Shown in pieces: positions 21,670 through 31,583 of a DNA stretch of 64,000 nucleotides. Under the pieces are notes generated by a model, which was not told where the DNA came from, made no database searches, and saw only the letters and a list, made by a program, of their open reading frames with translations. This stretch comes from Symbiodinium natans (taxonomy: Eukaryota > Sar > Dinophyceae > Suessiales > Symbiodiniaceae): assembly GCA_905221605.1 (NCBI GenBank), contig CAJNDS010002167.1:62001-126000 (forward strand). Direction: 5' to 3'. Positions within the stretch are counted from its first letter, which is position 1, and every line of letters begins with the position of its first letter. The translations under genes and the position numbers were made by a program.

Positions 21670-21827
21670 AAGCACGGAAGCAAGCAAGCAAGCACGGAAG
21701 CCTGGAAGCAAGCAAGCAAGCGAGCGAGCAAGCCAGAGAGCGAGCAAGCACGGAAGCAGGCCAGCAAGCAAGCAAGCAAGCAAGCGAGCAAGCCAGAAAG
21801 CAAGCAAGCAAGCAAGGAAGGGTGTGA
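21670..21827. repeat. (AAGC)n tetranucleotide repeat
   Basis: AAGCAAGC/GAGC words with ACGGAAG interruptions. All frames open; reads as Ala-Ser-Lys-Gln strings or Leu-Ala-Cys-Leu on the minus strand, not as protein. Confidence 0.9.
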
Positions 21828-21874
21828 GCATTGTGTTGCAAATGGCAACCCCCGCCACCAACCCTCCCCGCTTC

Positions 21875-22236
21875 CAAAAAAAGCCGTGCAAAGCGTGCTT
21901 CAAAGCCTAAGTACTTGTTGAAACTCATCATGTCAGCATTGTTTGCACCCCCCCAACCTCCCTGATTTTTTTAAGCCGGGCAAGGCGTGCTTCAAAGCCT
22001 ATGAATCTTGCCCCAACCCCCCGTTTGTTTTTTTTGAGCCGTGCACCCCCCCCCCCCCCCCCCCCCCCCCCCCGCGCTTCTAGCATGCTTCAAGCCCATC
22101 GGAAAACCAAGAAAACGAACCAAAAACAACATTAATCAAATTGGGGTGGGGGGGGGGTTGCGCCCCCCACCCCCGCTTTATTTAAGCCGTGCAAAGGTTG
22201 CTTCAAAACCTATGAATCTTTGTTGAAACCCATCCT
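21875..22236 (+). repeat. Dispersed 115-bp repeat family, three diverged copies
   Basis: Copies start near 21881, 21972 and 22174. Shared core: GCTTTATTTAAGCCGTGCAA, then GCTTCAAAGCCTATGAAT, then TTGTTGAAACCCATC, with C-rich runs (for example 22045-22073) between copies. The same family is found in the opposite orientation at 54312-54785. Confidence 0.8.
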
Positions 22237-22378
22237 TAGATAATAAGAAATCCTACGAAAAGTAGTATGAATCCTATGAAAATATTGAGGGAATGTAGCT
22301 TTTCCTAGAGAGGGGGAAGCCAAGAGGTCCCCCACAAGAAAACGGAAAAAACAAGAAAAAGGAACAAAAAACGGAAAA

Positions 22379-22872
22379 ATGAGGAAACAAAACCAAGCCC
22401 GGAGTCCAGGCGGCGGGTTCCGCTTCAACCGCGATGCTTCCATGGAACGGCCGCCAGAGCGGCCAGCTCCACCTCCGCCGCGAGCGGCTGCTGCAGGTGC
22501 GCCGACATACCGTGCCAAGTGCCGATTGTGTTGCCCTTGCTGTCGCTACAGGTGCCTCTGCAAGGGCACCCAGCGCAGCACCACCAAAACCGCGTGCTCC
22601 TAGCGGCGCTGTGGAAATTCCGTCTGATCCAGGCCTGTGATCGATGTGAACTCATGATGAGCTTCGTGTGCTACAACTGTGGAAGGCAGCCTCTCCATCA
22701 AAGAGCTGAAGGAGCTGCTGACCGCTCTGGGTATTGATCATGACGGCTGCCTCGAGAAGGCTGCCAAGGAGTCAAGGAGGCGTGGATACTTTCCATGCGC
22801 TTGGCCCCATGAGTCGAGAGGCCGACCTCTTGGCGCTTCTTCGGGACCGGAAGGACTTCCCTCGGATGTGGG
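22379..22872 (+). CDS. Pro/Ala-rich protein with a SAP-like helical domain
   Basis: Exons by phase: 22379-22496 (Pro/Arg/Ala-rich, with in-frame ATGs at 22379 and 22439), 22552-22632 (ASARAPSAAPPKPRAP then GAVEIPSDP), 22686-22759 (GSLSIKELKELLTALGID, then GCLEK) and 22821 to about 22872 (ADLLALLRDRKDFPRMW). The pattern SIKELKxLLxxLGIDxxGCLEKxDLLxLL is the two-helix SAP-like fold seen at the C terminus of MANF/ARMET and in many protist proteins, where it acts as a binding module. Donors: GT 22497, GC 22633, GC 22760, probably GC 22873; acceptors AG|G. Introns are 53-61 bp. The true start and the 3' end are not resolved; it could even join the downstream GTPase gene. Function cannot be assigned beyond the module. 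Confidence 0.65.
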
Positions 22873-23589
22873 GCATGCCCATACCCTTACTCATACCCTT
22901 GAGGATGCAAGCCGGGACAGGATGCAGTCACTTGTGACTTGTGCCTGTGGGTATGCAACATGTCAGCAGCATGCCAGCATGTTGGCCGAGTGGCAACATT
23001 TACACTTTCAGCATTCGAATTACAACGACAGGTAATCACCCGAGCATTCGCACCACGAGCAACCGCTGAACACTCATTCGCCGAGCATTCCCATCTTCGA
23101 AGATGCTACGTCAGCAGCAGACGGAGCACTTGTATCTTCTCTGTCGAACCGGACGTGGACACAGCAGCCCCGATGACGATGTTACTGCAACAATCACAGC
23201 AATTACAGCTGACATGTCGCAACATGCTCAGACAACTAGCCCTTCAAGAAATGAGCGCAAAGATTAGCAATGATCCAAATTTCTCGCAGAAGAACCATCG
23301 TCCAGAAAGAGCGCTGGTGCACAAGCGTGTGTTCATTGTACCTTGTGGAGCTCAGATGCCCTGCAGGAACGGCGAGCAGGTTGGTTGCACATGTGGGGTG
23401 CACGTGTCATGAACCCAGTAAAGTCTCGAAGAGAGAACTAGCATGCCTACAGATGCAGGTGATACGCCGAGGGAGACATCTGCATCAGCCGCTTCCGGGA
23501 AAGCCTCTGCGTCTCGCCGCAATGGGTGTCTGGTATTGCCAAACTTGCCAAATCCTGCGACAAGCTGTGACTCTTGACCAGAATCAGAG

Positions 23590-25956
23590 GCCCCACCAGC
23601 AAGCTCCACAAGCTCTACTACACACTCGTCGTCTGGTGCAAAAGCCCTTCGGGTGAAGATCATGTCTATAGGCCCCCCCGCGCCGGATCTTCAGCTGTGT
23701 TCCGACTCTCGTGCAGACTTTCGACCTGAGATCTCTCATGCGCCGCAGCTTGCTGATCAGCAGGTTCTGCCACAGTCGGCAAGAGCACGCTCATCAAGCG
23801 ATATTGCGAGAACCGGTTCGTCCAGAAATACATTCCAACCATTGGAATTGATTACGGCGTCAAGCCCGTGAAGGTTCTCGGGCACGAATTGAAGGTGAAC
23901 TTCTTCGACACGTCAGGACGACAGATCTGATAAATATTGATCAGTTCTTTTATCGGCAATTGCGCTTGGTTGCACTTTGGGAACGCCTCTTCTGGATGTT
24001 CCATACTGAATCTATGCCGTCTAAGTACAAGGTGACGTCTCAAGGATGCCTTTTAAAAACAGGGTGCCAACACTAGGGGTTCTTGCGAAAAGAGTCAAGG
24101 AGAGTAAGATTGAGTTGCTCGTGCAGCGCGCGTGAAACTCTCGTAAAACGGCACACGATATGCACGGATAGACCCCAAACAGTGAGAGTACACGGGGACA
24201 CCACGAACTGATAAGTAAAGAAAGCTGACGTTCGAGCCCCCAAAGCTCCGGACGTCCTCCGCGTACTACATTGTACTACAAAGGTCGACTTTGGAGCCAC
24301 GTCCCCGGCGTACTACGTTTGCACTACCAAATCCGGATGTCTTTCACAACCACCAAGAGCGACGACAGCTTTGCATATTGCGAACCTCGACATCTAAAGG
24401 CGAGGACACTTTCGCCTTTCGCATACACAGTTCGAACCCCGACGTCCAAAAGCCACGACAGTTTCGAGGCTGGCGACGTCGATGCACACGGTGCCTAGGC
24501 GGGAGCGCGATCTCCAATGACCGACGTGTCGATTTGAAAATCCCCTTCGTCTGGCTGCGGCGAACCCATCCATAGCCCATCCAACGGACCAACAAAAGCA
24601 GGAATCCGCGCGCCTGCCACGTTTTCAGGGCGCGGATCGACGCAAGCCCCAAACAGTGCACGGGACCCAGGCGGAGGACACGATTTCCACCCGCCAACAC
24701 CACAAAATGTGCTTTTGGTGTTTTTGGAGGACATCTGGACCAGAATCTGGAGCTCGGGTGCGCGAAAGTCGACTTTTGTAGTACAAACGTAGTACGCTGA
24801 GGATGCTGAGGATGCCCGGAGGACGCCCGGAGGTCCGGTGGCTCGAAAGTCGACCTTTGTAGCGCACAGGCAATACGTGGAGGACGCCTGGAGCTCCAGT
24901 GGCATTCCTCATGTCTGGAGAGTTTGAACGCTCTTCGTGTCTCCATGTGGGCTCGCTGGGGGGCTACGCTTACTGGGCTTGCTGAAGCCGTGGAACTGTG
25001 AGCAGTCTGACAAAAAGAGGTCTACGATTGCAGGAATCAGTGGCAGCAAGAAAGCAAAGTTTTTGGGTCTTTGAAGGTTCGTTACCCATTGATGCAGCAA
25101 CGCCGCGAGGAGGAGATGAGTTCCGGGAGATTCGGACAGAGTTCTATGCTATGGGACAATCAAATGAACCTGGACATAATGGTACTTCTTGATGAAGTGT
25201 CGGCACGAAGCGGGAATCTGAGGCAGTGCTCCTTGTCTTTGACGTGACAAACCGAAAAAGTTTCACTGACCTGTCTGCTTGGTTGGAGGACCAGCAGCAT
25301 CACATGATTCACAAGGGATGTTCTTGTTTACTTGTACTTGCCCGGCTCGTCGCGAGGAGGCAAGTCGACACCAGTGCTCATTGCCCGGAGCTTGGACTTG
25401 ACTAGATTTACGCATCCAGCGCGGCATCATCATGACGTGCAGAAGCACCAAGCACTAGGCCCCGAATTTAGTCGTCGGATTTTTTACATACGCGCCAACC
25501 GGAGTCCTCTCGTGCTGCCTTTGCGCAGGTCTCGTGCCGAAAAGGCCCCGCAAAGTCCTCCTGCTGTGGCACTGTGCGCCAACAAGGCGGGGGTCCGGGT
25601 CTGACGGCAGTGCTGACGGCAGTGCTGACGGCAGTGCTGACGGCAGTGCGGACAGCAGTTGGGATCCAAAAGTTAACTAAAAGGTGTCAGTCTCCTTTCT
25701 TTCACGGCTTTGGCAGCTTTAGTATGCGTGCTTGGTCTTGTGCTGGGCTTGCCTCAAGTAGCCAGGTGGAACTACAATTTTGGTAAATCTGATATCGGGC
25801 CAGGTCGATCTTGGAAGGAGAGTGGTGACAAGGGCTGAAGGCGAGGACTTTGCCTCTACGCATGGCATGCGATACTTCGAAACCTCTGCCGCAACTGGTG
25901 ATGCGGTGACTGATGCGATGCACTTCCTCTTCGAGCAGGCGGTGCCGCTCGGATGA
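23590..25956 (+). CDS. RJL-family small GTPase (GTPase part of DNAJC27/RBJ type)
   Basis: Ras-like GTPase of the RJL family. Exons: 23590-23671, 23764-23916, 25110-25147, 25211-25288, 25357-25373 (17 nt), 25529-25586 and 25804-25956 (stop TGA 25954). Motifs in order: G1 GSATVGKST, LIKRYCENRFVQKY, switch I TIGIDYG, G3 DTSGG, AVLLVFDV, G4 NKVD, G5 ETSA. IKRYC and TIGIDYG are hallmarks of RJL/RBJ. The G3 glutamine that supports GTP hydrolysis in Ras is replaced by Gly, and the C terminus (FEQAVPLG) has no prenylation cysteine; both fit the family. There is no fused J domain, unlike human DNAJC27. Donors: GC 23672, GA 23917, GC 25148, GA 25289, GT 25374, GC 25587. One acceptor (25210) is AG|C. 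The 17-nt exon rests on frame and length only. The N terminus (Ser/Thr-rich) and start are unresolved. Confidence 0.87.
24244..24895. repeat. Repeat pair in inverted orientation inside the large GTPase intron
   Basis: The segment 24244-24300 (containing CTACAAAGGTCGACTTTGGAG and GGACGTCCTCC) is close to the reverse complement of 24838-24895, and 24749-24837 is a further copy in the latter orientation. All lie within the 1193-bp intron 23917-25109, far longer than the other introns here, suggesting insertion of a repeat. The minus-strand frame of about 200 codons over this stretch simply repeats a RTTFVLQKSTF-like motif and is not a gene. Confidence 0.7.
25601..25648. repeat. 12-bp tandem repeat (CTGACGGCAGTG), 4 copies, intronic
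   Basis: Four near-perfect units within the intron 25587-25803 of the RJL GTPase gene. Confidence 0.9.
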
Positions 25957-27066
25957 TCTGATGCATGTGCTGAAGACGAGGCTGAGATTTGGCCAACAGG
26001 GCCTCGTTTTTGCTTGGTTGTGGTGTTGCTCGCATGTCCTAGGAGCCACCATCTGGAGCTAGGCCGAAAGATCCTTGGCTGTCCTCCTAAGCTCACCCAA
26101 GCTCACTGCATGGCTCGGGCAAGCATGCGATGTTGCGTCCACTTGCAATGGTCCTTGAGGATAGCGATGGCTGCTGGATGACCAGACACACCACCTCTCG
26201 ACAGCAGGTCGATTAGTGCGGATTTGCCATCGTGGTTGTGTGATTTTTTCCCTCTGCTGTACAAATCGCGAACGCGGCCCTCGGCAGATTGCACAACATT
26301 GCATGCTAATGCTTAATGCGAGCATTGTGGGGCTAACATGGCCACCGCGTTGCTTTGAGTTGTCAAAAGGGGTATTACGCATGGGCTTCCATTGGGCATG
26401 TGAAGTCTTACAGACACGAACATGCGGCATGCTTGTGCTGCTTCTTGCGTGCCTTTGGCCCAGCGTCGCCAACAAATTTCAACGCCGCGCCTGGTGCCTT
26501 CACTTCGTCCCGGGCTGAAGCCTTGCTATTGGCAGGGCGGAATGTTGCGACAGAAGTCGCACAGCTGTGAGTCTCTCCAGTGGAAATCAGGTGCCTGACA
26601 TGGCTGGCCGAAGTGCTTCAAAGCTCGTCTCTATCTTCGTGGCAGGCCTGATCTTGTCTCAGAACATCCTGCAGCAAAAAAAACATTGCCTTTTCCTCTC
26701 GTGTTGGCCCCAGCAATCCTTGCTTCTGACACGGGGTAGATTCGGGTAGATATGAACATGGGAGCCATGCTTGGAAGGCGTTGTGGTGCATTTTCTGTGC
26801 ACCACTGTGTTCGTACAGCCTGGGGGAGGACTCGACTTCTGGTTTTTGGATGATCGTGAGTCCAGCACGGCACATGCAGAGTGCGCCCGCAACTGCTGTG
26901 ACAGCGCAGGACATCTACAGACGCCTCGAGTCCAGCGTCCAGCATTCGAGCAGGGCAAGGTGAACTTGGGCATTGATGGAGCTGCAGCTTGGACCAGGTC
27001 TGATCAGACTGGTGGGATATCAGATATCGCCTCGCAGTTTGCGAATGTGTATTAGCCCGATCCCAG
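25957..27066. other. Unassigned sequence downstream of the GTPase gene
   Basis: No domain recognised. A short exon-like reading with an AG|G acceptor occurs near 26920 (DIYRRLESSVQHSS), perhaps a 5' exon of the candidate gene that follows. Confidence 0.35.
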
Positions 27067-27628
27067 GTAGTGAAGTCCAAGAACATGCCTGCACCGGTTC
27101 TAGAGGCTACTGAGGCCACAAACTCTGCCATTCAGGACTCAACAAGGGCAGCAACAACTCAGGGAACCTGTGCCTGAAGCAGGGGTGTGTTGTTGGCCTT
27201 TTGATCCATCCTACTGGGCAGGAGTGCTTGGACGAAGGCTGCTCTGTGGAAGCTTTGATGGAGCTCGACATGAAGCTGGCCAAGGATGAGGAACCCACGA
27301 GTGGCAAGAGAGACACGAGTGAGAAAGAGCTCCAGTACGGGGATAAATGCGAGCCACCGACATGCAAGGTTGAATTTGCAAGCATCATTTACATTTGGGC
27401 CCCGGGTTACTTTTGCATTTATGGATGGAGCCTATGATAAGTTGTAGGGGGTCTTACTTGAAGCCTCGTCCCTTGGGGGTGTGTCGGTATTTTCAAGCAG
27501 TGCAGGTCGGGGATCCCGTGCTTTGTTTCTTCGTAGGCCTCGTGTGCCTGTGATGTTGGTGGCAGGCAGTGATCAAGAAAAGCCTTGATGAGTTGCACAG
27601 CTCACAAGCCGAAGAGTACTCGGAGGAC
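27067..27628 (+). CDS. Candidate coiled-coil protein, three exons
   Basis: Not recognised as a named family. Exon 27067-27105 reads VVKSKNMPAPVLE and ends at a GC donor (27106). Exon 27222-27290 reads ECLDEGCSVEALMELDMK and LAKDE, ending at a GA donor. Exon from 27566 reads AVIKKSLDELHSSQAEEY. All are in phase 0 and all acceptors are AG|G; the joined product is an amphipathic, acidic helix. The support is splice-site grammar plus helix-like composition, not homology, so this is a tentative gene fragment. Confidence 0.4.
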
Positions 27629-28861
27629 AAGTCCTGCCTTCTTGCGAAGGTCGTATGAAGTCGCCAGCATGTTCGACTTCACTGCATTTCATGAATGCTG
27701 CCTTCATATGAAGGAGGGGAAGGAGCAGATTGCTTGGTTGAGCCACTGCGAAGCAAGACCTCACCCTTGAGATGTCTTCGGCTGGCTTCTTTTCTTTGGC
27801 TGAGGCAACTACCTGTTTCGCAGTGGAAGCCTTCGTGCCCAACTCCAGGCGCCATGAACATGCTTGAGAAGGGTACAGGATGCAACTCGTCAACTCCATG
27901 CTCGGCTGCCCTGAGTCTTCGCCAGAAGTAAACGGCTAGCACTGACCCCCACCTCAACTACAAAAACTACATGCATCACCGACACTATGATCTTGTGATA
28001 ATATGTGCTGCCGCGTAGACTGTCCTCGTGCTTGGTGCGCGTGTTGTTGCCTTCAGTTGGATTTTGTGTGTGTGCTGATGAGTAGATGCGTGCACCTTGT
28101 ATGGAAGTGCTTTTGGTTGTCATGTTGAGCTTGTATGCAGAATCCGGTTGCCGTGAGGCAGTGAAGACGTTGAAGGCTGAAGGAGACTTGGTTTCCCAGC
28201 TCGTGCGCGCTGCATCCGTGGCTTTTGGCGGAGGGCGGAAGGGTGACTATCCCAAGGCCCAGATCCAGCATTGGCACACACAGGAAGTTAAATTCAGGTT
28301 CGTGGAGGATTGTTACTTGGGACTGTAACTGACGCAGCAGCTTTCGCAGGTGGGAGTATCGCCGTATTCTTCGTGAAGGTTTGAGGCATTGAGTTGACTC
28401 TGCTCTCCCTGAACCGGGGGTTCCGAACAAGGCAGAGTGTGGCAGCCCAAGTCTTGCAATTTTGAGAAGCGACAGCACCCTAAGTTCTAGAAAGGCTTCA
28501 AAACTTGGACTGCGTGCTTCTTTCAATCTCGATCACCTCCTGGTGAATGGAAAAAGCGGGTGACTGCCATGTGCTGCGTGTGCTTAGGCCACTGAGAGTA
28601 TTTTGTGTGACTTGCTTGCTTCATCTCATCACACTGGTTCTGCTCATCCTGACACAGCACAGCCGTTTGGTGTTTGAGCCTTGTGTGCTCTTCAAAGGCA
28701 CCCAGGCAGCATTAATTGTTCATCGCCAGACAACGCACACTGGGTGAGCGCCTCGCGCGTTGGACGTCCGGCCGAGGCACGAAGAAGATGGCTGCCAGGC
28801 GTAGCACGCTACTGCTGCCGCTGGCAGTTGCAGGTCAACTGGGTGTGTGATGAATGAACTG

Positions 28862-28896
28862 TCGTTGCCTTCGTTGCCTTCGTTGCCTTCGTTGCA
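28862..28896. repeat. 9-bp tandem repeat (TCGTTGCCT), about 4 copies
   Basis: Perfect TCGTTGCCT units; short and isolated. Confidence 0.85.
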
Positions 28897-29403
28897 GCGT
28901 TTTTGTTGCGCTTTGGGAGGCGTATTGTGGCAGCTCGGCTTGAACTGCATCGGGGCATTTACAGGCTCCCCCAGAGGCACTGCACGAAACCTTCCCGCCT
29001 TGGCACAATTTCTCCTGGTCAGGCACGCCACTCACGGGCAGCGCCACCACAGAATCACCTTTGGTGAAATTGGCGTTCCCTAGGCCTGGGTCTTCATTCA
29101 TATTGTGTTGTTAGTGGTGCAGTGCGGACGAGCAGGGCCCGGGATGCCGAGAAGATGCGATTAGCAAAGTACGAAACTGTTGGGCCCTTATGACCTTGGC
29201 ACAAGGGAGCTGTGGCCGCACATTGGGAAATCAGGCCGATGGCAATCCAGTCAACGCGCTGCTTCTGGGAAGCAAGCAGCAGCGTAAGTGGCATCAAAGT
29301 GCTGTATGTTGTGGTTAAACTGTTACACAGATTGCTTTGTCCAGAATTGTGCAGCAAAAGCTGTCGACGCGGACTGCGGGCCTTTAGCTTTTGGCTGCTT
29401 CTC

Positions 29404-29441
29404 CCCACCCCGCGGTGTGAGGTTGTTAGATTTTGAGTCAA
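29404..29441. repeat. Dispersed 38-bp repeat, copy A
   Basis: CCCCACCC-x-CG..GTG.GGTTGTTAGATTTTGAGTCAA; a second copy with about 80% identity is at 34165-34202. In both places the following sequence contains CTCCTCGC-type words. Confidence 0.6.
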
Positions 29442-30071
29442 TAACCATTCTCCGCACGCGCTCCTCGCCGGTCTCCTGGTCTGGTCCCTGGGGTGCACCC
29501 GGAGATGATTCCGCAACTGCAACAGAACCCTGCAGCGAGGAATGCTTCATTCCGCTGTCTGAAAACAGAAAGATGTCGCCATATGATGCCGACACTGGCT
29601 AGCTTTAGGGCGGGGATGAGTGAAGCAAATGGTGACACGGCAGTGCAAGCACGTGAGATGACGCTGACCCTGAGATGCCCAGCAAGACATGTTTCTATTT
29701 TTTTGTCAGTACAATTTGTCCAAAACCATGCGGGATCGCAAGTTTTTCGGACGGTGGGTAAGTGAGAGTCGCTGCTTCTCTTGAAATTTAGTGAACCCGA
29801 GCCGATCTCGTGTGGTGACTCGCCTACTTAATGCGGTGATCCCTTGAATTCAACTGGTGGTGGGGTGCCTTCCGCAAGAAAGCGAACACAGACTGCAACG
29901 GAATGCACTGCGTTTAGTCAGGTGCCAGCCGAGGGTGCCCCAAGTTTTTGTCGCAAATATGATACAGTTCTTAAAACGCAAGGGATGTATGGTCGGGCTA
30001 GCTATGGTGCCAGTTTCATACGGCTTCGTTTTGTCGAGACTCGTTATCCAAGAAGGCTGAAGCCACAGAAG

Positions 30072-30122
30072 GATGAAGATGATGAGGACAGCGCGGACGA
30101 AACCACCGAAGAGAAAGTGAAA
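30072..30122 (+). CDS. Candidate acidic exon
   Basis: 51 bp in phase 0 between an AG|G acceptor (CAGAAG|GAT) and a GC donor (AAA|GC), reading DEDDEDSADETTEEKVK. It fits the splice grammar of the proven exons, but has no homology signal and no phase-matched partners that I could find. Confidence 0.3.
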
Positions 30123-31314
30123 GCTTATGGAGTGGCTTGGATGCTCAAGAGCACGGTTGCACCATCGAGCTTTGCAAGCTTTGCTTGTCGTGCTTGTCGC
30201 ATCCACGCGGGGCCACACTCAGATTCTGACATCCTATGCGTTGGCCTTCGTGCCCCTGGGATGAAAGATTGCCTGTGAGTAGTGCATGTGTGTGATGCAC
30301 TGTATGTTACAGTCCTGCGAAACATTGAATTCGGCCCCTGCTTGTAGGATTCCCCTGACCTTGTTGGTGTCAGTCATCCTTGGGATTTGGACACCTGGAA
30401 CCCAGCTGACGTTGGATGGAGTCCGAGTCTCAGAATTCTGAAATCGAGCTCAGGAAGCCCAGTGCTTGCAAAAACGAGCTGAGACTCGAAACGTGATGTG
30501 AAGGCCGCGCCAGATTCCCCGTATCGCAGCATGGGAGCCATCTCTCGCCTTGATGATGAGATGGACAGACAAAGGCACCGAGAAGCGATTTGCCGAATGT
30601 GTGCATGTCATACTATTTGTACAGTGCCCACTTCTCTTGCCCTTCCAGGAAAGAGTATGCGAATCGCGGGGAGAGGGAGTACTGAAGCTGCAAGCGGCGA
30701 GCATGTCTGCCTTCTCTTCGACGCGCAGCCACCTTTTCAGCCGTTAGCAAGGCTCTTGTGCTTGGCATGTGCCATCCTCGGGTGCCTCGAAAGCCCATGG
30801 CACATGAGCACAAGCTCGGTGCAAGCCCCGCTTTCAAAACCACCCTGGAAAGTCAGCAAATCGGGGATCCTGACGCCCAAGCATCGGGGATTACCCTGAT
30901 GCAGCAGTCCAAAACTCTTTGAGCCCACATCCTTATGCTTCGAAGTCAGAAGCTCACTGGATCAGATTGGGCGACGTTGGACCGACCTGGGCGGAGAGCA
31001 ACAATCCACATTTGATGACAAGAGCTAGTTCGGGCATTCAACTTCTTCCATCAACAGCCATGCCTACAACAGACGCTGCCATCCAAAGGCACATGGAAAC
31101 CTGCCAAGAAACCTGTGAATTTGCAAGTAGGACTAACTAAGACAAACTAGGACAAGACAGTTTCATGTGACGAAGAGGTGTATGGACTCACGAGGCTGTT
31201 GGGAGGTTGAGTTTCAGTTTGGGCAGGATCGGAAGTTTATTAGCATTGGCGAGTAGCAGCAGCCCTTTGCATGAAGCATGTTTGGGGCTTAGGCGTCTTG
31301 AGCTTCTTGGATCC

Positions 31315-31583
31315 ATGGAGACTTGTGTTGCCTGTGGCGCATCCGCGGAGATCACCTGCGGCAAATGTGGTGCTGTGGTGTTCTGCAGCGACGCCTGCAT
31401 GGAGCAGGGCAGACAACAGCATCAGGACTTGCTTAGATTTCTCGCAAATTGCGATGCACCAACAATGGGAGAGCTTGTACGAGATACAGCGGGACGGCAT
31501 GTTCCCAGTGGATGAAGGACCAATGCAGACAAACACGCAGACTCGCCAAAGAGCGAGTTCGACAAATGTATTTTGGATCACTT
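31315..31583 (+). CDS. MYND zinc-finger protein (N-terminal exons)
   Basis: MYND-type zinc finger, a protein-protein interaction module found in many regulatory and methyltransferase proteins. Exon 31315-31425 starts METCVACGASAEITCGKC and continues GAVVFCSDACMEQGRQQHQ. Exon 31518-31583 continues DQCRQTRRLAKERVRQM. Spacing is C-x2-C-x7-C-x2-C-x5-C-x3-C-x7-H-x3-C, a complete MYND ligand set, and the last Cys is supplied only by the second exon. The join requires a GA donor at 31426 (CAG|GACTTG) and an AG|GAC acceptor. The next donor is probably GT at 31584. The ATG lies directly before the finger, so this is probably an N-terminal MYND. The rest of the protein is not identified. Confidence 0.75.

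Noticed and set aside
26103-26294. Minus-strand exon of a HEAT/armadillo-type protein
   Set aside because: The reading DGKSALIDLLSRGG... looks helical, but there is no repeat partner and no matched splice boundary.
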